Shown: positions 7,557 to 11,538 of the stretch, one piece after another
How the letters are laid out: each line of letters starts with the position of its first letter
How positions within the stretch are numbered: position 1 is the first letter of the stretch
NCBI GenBank assembly: GCA_900770335.1
Contig: CAAGKD010000044.1
Coordinates: 1 to 11,538 of the forward strand
From: an uncultured Sutterella sp.
Lineage (GTDB): Bacteria > Pseudomonadota > Gammaproteobacteria > Burkholderiales > Burkholderiaceae_F
Length of the DNA stretch: 11,538 nucleotides
Direction: 5' to 3'
Program-made: the position numbers and the translations under genes
Notes under the pieces: model-generated
The model's database searches: none
What the model saw: only the letters and a program-made list of their open reading frames with translations
What the model was told of the DNA's origin: nothing

Positions 7557-8354
7557 ATGCACAGGATCGCAATCTACGGAAAAGGCGGAATCGGAAAATC
7601 CACGACGGTGAGCAACGTCGCCGCGGCGCTCGCCGCGGACGGGCTCACGGTGCTGCAGATCGGGTGCGACCCGAAGGCCGACTCGACCGTGGCGCACACG
7701 GGGGGGCGCATCCGCAGCGTTCTCGACGTGCTGCGCGTGAAGAGCGCCTCGGCCGTTCGGCTCGAGGACATCGTGACCCGCGCGCCGGACGGCGTCTGGT
7801 GCGCCGAGGCGGGCGGGCCCGCCCCCGGGACGGGCTGCGCGGGGCGCGGCATCGTCGCCGCGTTCGAGTCGCTCTCGGCCTGCCGGGCCTTCGAGGAGAT
7901 CCGTCCCGACGCGGTGCTCTACGACGTTCTCGGCGACGTCGTCTGCGGGGGCTTCGCGATGCCGATCAGAAAGGGCTACGCCGAGAACGTCTTCATCGTC
8001 ACCTCGGGCGAGAACATGGCGGTCTACGCGGCGGGAAACATCTCCGCGGCCGTCGCGAACTACCGCAGCCGCGGCTACGCGCGGCTCTCGGGCATCATCC
8101 TCAACCGCCGGAACGTCGAGCGCGAGGACGAGAAGGTCGACGAGCTCTCCGAAACCGTCGGCGCCCCGGTCGTCTGGCGGCTGCCGCGCGACCGCGTCGT
8201 GCAGCAGGCCGAGGACCTCGGGCGGACCGTTGTCGCGGCGTTTCCGGACTCCCCCATGGCGGCGCACTACCGCGGGCTCGCCCGCGCGATGCTCGAGGCC
8301 TCCGTCCCCTCGGAGGCCGCCCCCGTGATCCGCATCTCCGCCGGGGAGCTCTGA
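7557..8354 (+). CDS. NifH-like [4Fe-4S] ATPase, reductase component of a nitrogenase-like enzyme
   Basis: NifH/BchL/CfbC proteins are homodimers that couple ATP hydrolysis to one-electron transfer into a D/K-type partner. The 265-residue product starts MHRIAIYGKGGIGKST, the typical NifH start, with the deviant Walker A motif at 8-16 (Lys9, Lys14). Switch I is GCDPKADST (36-44). Cys94 in GTGCAGRGI and Cys130 in DVLGDVVCGGFAMP match NifH Cys97 and Cys132, the two ligands each subunit gives to the bridging cluster. Switch II is the DxxGD at 123-127. Arg97 aligns with the NifH arginine that is ADP-ribosylated in some diazotrophs. The protein is about 25 residues shorter than typical NifH, mostly at the C-terminus. 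It is first in a three-gene operon, 3 bp before the NifD-like gene. Membership in the superfamily is secure; the substrate is unknown. Confidence 0.93.
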   Translation: MHRIAIYGKGGIGKSTTVSNVAAALAADGLTVLQIGCDPKADSTVAHTGGRIRSVLDVLRVKSASAVRLEDIVTRAPDGVWCAEAGGPAPGTGCAGRGIVAAFESLSACRAFEEIRPDAVLYDVLGDVVCGGFAMPIRKGYAENVFIVTSGENMAVYAAGNISAAVANYRSRGYARLSGIILNRRNVEREDEKVDELSETVGAPVVWRLPRDRVVQQAEDLGRTVVAAFPDSPMAAHYRGLARAMLEASVPSEAAPVIRISAGEL

Positions 8355-8357
8355 GCC

Positions 8358-9728
8358 ATGCTGACGCCGATCGCTCCAATCGCGCCGAATCCGGCCTTCG
8401 CCCTGCCTGACGTCGCCCCACGCCTGCGGATCGCCGACGCGACGCTCCCCCTCACGTACGCCGCGGGGCTCGAGTACAGCCCGCCCGCCCGCGGGACCTG
8501 GACCATCATGCACCTGGGGCTCCTCATCCCCGAGACGCACGTCATCTTCGTGTGCGCGCGCTGCTGCCTGCGGGGCGTCTCGATGTCCGCCGCCGAGCTC
8601 CGGGCCCTTGACCGCTTCTCGACCGTCACGATCGAGGACGGCAATCTTCTTGAGGGCGACACCGAGGCCGCGCTGATCGAGGGCGTCTCGGACATCCTCG
8701 GGCATCTTCCCCGCCGGCCGCGGGGGGTCATCATCTACACGAGCTGCGTGCACGAGTTCATCGGCAGCGACCTCACCTTCAGCTTCGAGGAGCTTCGGCG
8801 GCGCTTTCCCGACATCGTCTTCACGGACGGGTACATGACGCCGATTCTCAGAAAGCGCATCACGCCCGACATGCGAAACCGCAGGCAGATCTACACGATG
8901 ATCCGCCGCGCCCCGGACGCGGACCGCGACGGGGGCGTGACGATGGTCGGGGACGTCCGGCCCATGGGGGCGGAGTCCGACATCCGTGCGGTCGTCGAGG
9001 CTTCGGGCCGCCCCTGGCGCACGATCACCGCGACCCGCGCCTGGGAGGACTATCAGGCGCTCGGGCGCTCCGGGACCGCCCTCGCCGTGAACCCTTCGGC
9101 GAAGGCGGCCCTCGACTGGGTGGAGGGGCGCCTCGGCATGCGGCCCCTCATGCTTTCAACCCCCTGGGGCTGGGAGGAGAACGTCCGGATGCTCACGGAC
9201 CTCTGCCGCACGCTCGGCGCGGATCCGGGGCCCTCGGGCGCCGGCCTCGCCCGGCGCGAGCGCGTCGCGCGCGAAATGCTCGCCCGCGCGCGCGAGGCGG
9301 CCGGGGAGACCCCGATCGCCATCGACCAGACCGCGACGACGCGGCCCCTGTCGCTCGCTCGGCTTCTCCTCGAGGAGGGCTTCCAGGTCGTGCGGCTCTA
9401 CGTCGACGCGGCGCTGCCCGGCGAGCGCGAGGACTTTGAGGCCCTCCAGCGCCTCAAGCCGGACCTTGAGCTCCGTCCGACCATTGCCGCGGCGATGGTG
9501 CGCGGCAGGGCGCGCAAGGACGCGGGCGTGCTCGCGATCGGCCAGAAGGCCGCGTGGTTCGAGCGCACGGACCGGTTCGTCAACATGGTCGAGGGAGACG
9601 GGCGGGACGGGTTCTCCGCAGTCTCCGGGCTCGCCCGCGAGATCATCGACGCGCTCGCTCGTCCGAAGTCCGCGCGCGAGCTCATCCAGGTCAAGGCCCT
9701 CGGCTGCACCTCGGGAGGATGCCTGTGA
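8358..9728 (+). CDS. Nitrogenase component 1-like protein, NifD-like subunit (uncharacterised lineage)
   Basis: The 456-residue product starts at an ATG 9 nt after GGGGAG. It reads as an oxidoreductase/nitrogenase component 1 subunit, to be paired with the next gene. The region around 51-73 (MHLGLLIPETHVIFVC then CCLRG) and TSCVHEFIGSDL at 128-139 are the most conserved-looking parts. The second aligns with NifD ECPxGLIGDD, placing Cys130 at P-cluster ligand Cys154. Cys66, or Cys69/Cys70, would match NifD Cys88. The position of NifD Cys62 appears to be Leu38. I see no equivalents of the FeMo-cofactor ligands Cys275 and His442. The C-terminus ends in a two-cysteine tail, CTSGGC at 450-455. I recall similar signatures in unstudied nitrogenase component 1 proteins of anaerobes, but could not search. 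Function is unassigned beyond a probable Fe-S reductase subunit. Confidence 0.85.
   Translation: MLTPIAPIAPNPAFALPDVAPRLRIADATLPLTYAAGLEYSPPARGTWTIMHLGLLIPETHVIFVCARCCLRGVSMSAAELRALDRFSTVTIEDGNLLEGDTEAALIEGVSDILGHLPRRPRGVIIYTSCVHEFIGSDLTFSFEELRRRFPDIVFTDGYMTPILRKRITPDMRNRRQIYTMIRRAPDADRDGGVTMVGDVRPMGAESDIRAVVEASGRPWRTITATRAWEDYQALGRSGTALAVNPSAKAALDWVEGRLGMRPLMLSTPWGWEENVRMLTDLCRTLGADPGPSGAGLARRERVAREMLARAREAAGETPIAIDQTATTRPLSLARLLLEEGFQVVRLYVDAALPGEREDFEALQRLKPDLELRPTIAAAMVRGRARKDAGVLAIGQKAAWFERTDRFVNMVEGDGRDGFSAVSGLAREIIDALARPKSARELIQVKALGCTSGGCL
9713..9718 (+). promoter_or_regulatory. Shine-Dalgarno setting a GTG start for the NifK-like gene
   Basis: GGGAGG lies inside the last codons of the NifD-like gene. 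It abuts an in-frame ATG at 9719 (no spacing) but is 6 nt from a GTG at 9725, which overlaps the upstream stop as GTGA. Spacing and the usual 4-bp overlap both favour GTG as the initiator, implying translational coupling. Confidence 0.7.
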
Positions 9729-10984
9729 AGCAAGCCTTCACCTATCTGCCCACCTATGCGGCGGACAACTCCGCCATGTGCTCGGCGCTCTATGAGCTCG
9801 GCGGCATGCTCGTGATGCACGACGCCTCCGGGTGCAACTCGACCTACACGACGCACGACGAGCCGCGCTGGTTCGACCGGCCGGCGAACGTCTTCATCAC
9901 GGCGCTCACGGAGACGGACGCGATTCTCGGCAACGAGGGCCGCCTGATCGATGACGTCGCGCAGGCCGCCGCCGCGCTTTCGCCCGCCTTCATCGCCCTC
10001 GCCGGAACGCCCATCCCGATGATGATGGGGTGCGACTACGACGGCCTCGCCCGCGAGATCGAGGCGAAGACGGGCGTGCCGGGGATCGGCGTCGACACGA
10101 ACGGGACGGACGACTACGTCGCCGGGGCCGGGAAGGCCTTCCGGCGGTTCGCGGAGCGCTTCGTCGAGCCGCTCGATCCCGCAGCGCCCCCCGCCCGGAT
10201 TCCGGAGTCGGTCAACATCCTCGGCGTCACGCCGCTGGACTTCTCCGTGAACGGGACTGCCGAAACGATCGACGCCTGGGCGATGGAGCAGGGCTTCACC
10301 CTCATCTCGAACTGGGCCATGGGCCCCTTCGCGACGATCGAGCGCATGCGCCGGGCCGCGCGCGCCTCGGTCAACTGGGTTGTCTCCGGAGCGGGCGTTC
10401 CGACGGCGCTCTTCCTTGAGGAGCGCTTCGGCACGCCCTTCGTCGTCGGCGCACCCTTCGGGCGCTTCATGTGCTCGATCCTTCCGGAAAAGCTCCGCGA
10501 GGCGGCCCGGACGGGGCGGAGCGTCAACCTCGCGGCCGGGTGCCGCGGGAACTTCACGCCCTCTTCCGGGAGCGTCGGGGGCGGCGGCATGAACGGCGCC
10601 GCGGAGCCCCCGGAGACGCTCGTCATCGGCGAGGCCGTCGCTGCCGCGGCGATCCGCGCCTCGCTCGTGCGGGACTTCGGGATGCGGTGCGCGGCCGTCA
10701 TGACGCCCCTCACGGCGCAGGCGTTCCTTCTCGGCGCCGGCGACGGCCGGGGGCTCGTCGAGGAGGACTTCAGAAGGCTCCTGCCCGCGTGCCGGATGAT
10801 CGTCGCGGATCCCTTCTACGGGCACTTCGCGCGGAGGCTTGCGCCGGAGTCGCCTCCGGAATGCGTCGACCTGCCGCACGAGGCGCTCTCGGGGCGCATC
10901 TGGCGCGACGCCATGCCGGTTCTCGTGGGTGAAGGATTCAACGACTGGTTCGCGTCGCGCGCGAGCCGGGCGCCGCTCGTCTGA
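9725..10984 (+). CDS. Nitrogenase component 1-like protein, NifK-like subunit (uncharacterised lineage)
   Basis: The 419-residue product starts at GTG 9725 and overlaps the NifD-like stop by 4 bp. It is the second component 1 subunit; a D/K heterotetramer reduced by the NifH-like protein is expected from the family. Cys19 (AMCSALYELGG) and Cys37 (HDASGC, compare NifK HGSQGC) match NifK P-cluster ligands Cys70 and Cys95. At the third ligand site (NifK Cys153, before VIGDD) the sequence reads LTETDAILGNE with no cysteine; Glu63 occupies that position, recalling BchB/ChlB where an aspartate ligates the cluster. TYTTHDEPRW (40-49) is a striking conserved-looking block. GTPIPMMMGC (94-103) matches the NifK TPSFVG region. 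A Gly/Ser-rich loop is at 280-291. It ends 1 bp from the convergent regulator's predicted stop. The substrate is unknown. Confidence 0.87.
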   Translation: MKQAFTYLPTYAADNSAMCSALYELGGMLVMHDASGCNSTYTTHDEPRWFDRPANVFITALTETDAILGNEGRLIDDVAQAAAALSPAFIALAGTPIPMMMGCDYDGLAREIEAKTGVPGIGVDTNGTDDYVAGAGKAFRRFAERFVEPLDPAAPPARIPESVNILGVTPLDFSVNGTAETIDAWAMEQGFTLISNWAMGPFATIERMRRAARASVNWVVSGAGVPTALFLEERFGTPFVVGAPFGRFMCSILPEKLREAARTGRSVNLAAGCRGNFTPSSGSVGGGGMNGAAEPPETLVIGEAVAAAAIRASLVRDFGMRCAAVMTPLTAQAFLLGAGDGRGLVEEDFRRLLPACRMIVADPFYGHFARRLAPESPPECVDLPHEALSGRIWRDAMPVLVGEGFNDWFASRASRAPLV

Positions 10985-10985
10985 A

Positions 10986-11442
10986 TCACCGCACCAGGAT
11001 GCTCGTCGGGCGCACGTCCCCGGGCGTTCTCATCAAGTCGCGCAGCCCCCTCGAAGAGCGCCGGGCGGAAGGCCATCGCACGGACGTCCTTGCGCATGAG
11101 GCCGGCCGCGCACCACTCCGAGAGGCGCGTGCTCACCGAGGAGCGCGTCGCTGCGACGACGCGCGAGATCTCCGTCACCGAAAGCGTCACGGGACATGGC
11201 AGCCACGGCTTTTCGGAGGACGTCGGGTCTGCGGCCGCGGCGTCGGGAAGGATCTCCTCGGCCTCGAGGAGCGACTCCTCCTTGAGGACGGCGAGGCCCG
11301 CGTGCATCTCCAGGTGCTCGACGCTCTCGCGCATGAACTGCCGGATCATCATGGTCGAGGCGACGATGACCGCCGTGCGCAGCAGCCCCACCGGAACGCC
11401 GAGGGAGCGCGCCTCGTCCTCGGGAAGCATCGCCATCGCCAT
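10986..11442 (-). CDS. Crp/Fnr-type DNA-binding regulator fragment with an apparent frameshift
   Basis: Read from ATG 11442, the product has a helical segment (about 15-45) and a Crp-like helix-turn-helix at about 86-118, in which LSVTEISRVVAATRSSVST is the recognition region. At a C5 tract (11046-11050 on the plus strand) the frame seems to slip. Read straight through, the frame runs to 10816, overlaps the NifK-like gene by 169 bp, turns Arg/Ala-rich and loses third-position G/C bias. With one base removed, the protein ends LRDLMRTPGDVRPTSILVR with strong third-position G/C and stops at 10988-10986, giving 151 residues. The 5' end is also unclear: the frame is open back to a TGA at 11526-11524, and GGAKLEFTSES just upstream of the ATG resembles the end of a cyclic-nucleotide-type sensor domain. 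The gene may therefore be truncated or carry a second lesion. It could regulate the adjacent operon. Confidence 0.6.
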
Positions 11443-11538
11443 CGCCAGCAGCCCCGGAGATTCTGATGTGAATTCAAGCTTGGCTCCTCCGGGCAGGACA
11501 AGTATCCCGAGGCTGTTGATGTCTCAGAAACGAGTCCA

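Noticed and set aside
5332..7572. A 746-codon minus-strand open frame antisense to the sulfotransferase
   Set aside because: Its composition (Val/Asp/Leu/Ala repeats) is the reverse image of the strongly biased codons of assT. It has no motif of its own and runs through both terminators.
7479..8753. A 424-codon minus-strand frame opposite the NifH-like gene, and a similar one at 9398-10879
   Set aside because: Both are antisense to genes with unmistakable family motifs and are Arg/Asp/Gly-rich with no motif of their own.
9719..9724. ATG at 9719 as the NifK-like start
   Set aside because: The Shine-Dalgarno GGGAGG abuts this codon with no spacing, while GTG 9725 has a 6-nt spacing and the usual GTGA overlap.
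7557..10984. True nitrogenase (nitrogen fixation)
   Set aside because: The D-like protein lacks recognisable FeMo-cofactor ligands, the cysteine set is incomplete, and no nifB, nifE or nifN is nearby.
7557..10984. Protochlorophyllide reductase, CfbCD or methylthio-alkane reductase
   Set aside because: There is no photosynthesis gene context; CfbD is encoded by one D-type gene whereas two distinct ones occur here; the signature blocks do not match what I recall of MarDK. A tree is needed to be certain.
11470..11481. Adjacent GAATTC and AAGCTT resembling a cloning linker
   Set aside because: The bases fit the regulator's reading frame (KLEF) and there is no other vector-like sequence; coincidence is more likely.

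Overview
The window is very GC-rich DNA (about two thirds G+C by eye, with strong G/C preference at third codon positions). It looks like a chromosomal piece of a Gram-negative, probably anaerobic bacterium. A periplasmic arylsulfate sulfotransferase next to a divergent LysR regulator, plus a large alpha-2-macroglobulin protein, is the kind of content I associate with gut Sutterellaceae (Betaproteobacteria). This placement is an inference from gene content only.

Layout. The minus strand from the left edge to 4112 encodes most of a bacterial alpha-2-macroglobulin; its C-terminus lies outside the window. A 135-bp gap separates it from a LysR-type regulator (minus, 4248-5237). A divergent intergenic region with a perfect 10-11-10 inverted repeat follows, then an exported arylsulfate sulfotransferase (plus, 5419-7251) with all its catalytic residues. 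Two tandem intrinsic terminators (7281-7322 and 7350-7388) close that unit.

The notable part is 7557-10984: three tightly packed plus-strand genes encoding a NifH-like [4Fe-4S] ATPase and two different nitrogenase-component-1-like subunits (NifD-like and NifK-like). The gaps are a 3-bp spacer and a 4-bp GTGA overlap. The operon is fenced by the terminators upstream and by a convergent gene 1 bp downstream, so it holds only the three structural genes and no NifB, NifE/N or other assembly genes. The NifH-like protein keeps the nucleotide-binding and cluster-binding residues. The D/K pair keeps only part of the usual P-cluster cysteine set and shows no recognisable FeMo-cofactor ligands. It fits neither nitrogen fixation nor, as far as I can tell, the characterised relatives (BchLNB/ChlLNB, CfbCD, MarHDK). 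I read it as an ATP-driven reductase of unknown substrate in an uncharacterised nitrogenase-like lineage.

Upstream of it are a candidate sigma70 promoter, an 8-9-8 inverted repeat and an odd leader in which a hairpin separates a strong AGGAGG from the ATG. The right end holds a minus-strand regulator fragment with a Crp/Fnr-type helix-turn-helix. Its frame appears broken at a five-base C tract: removing one base gives a protein that ends 1 bp from the operon, without overlap. No tRNA, rRNA, CRISPR array, transposase or integrase was seen.
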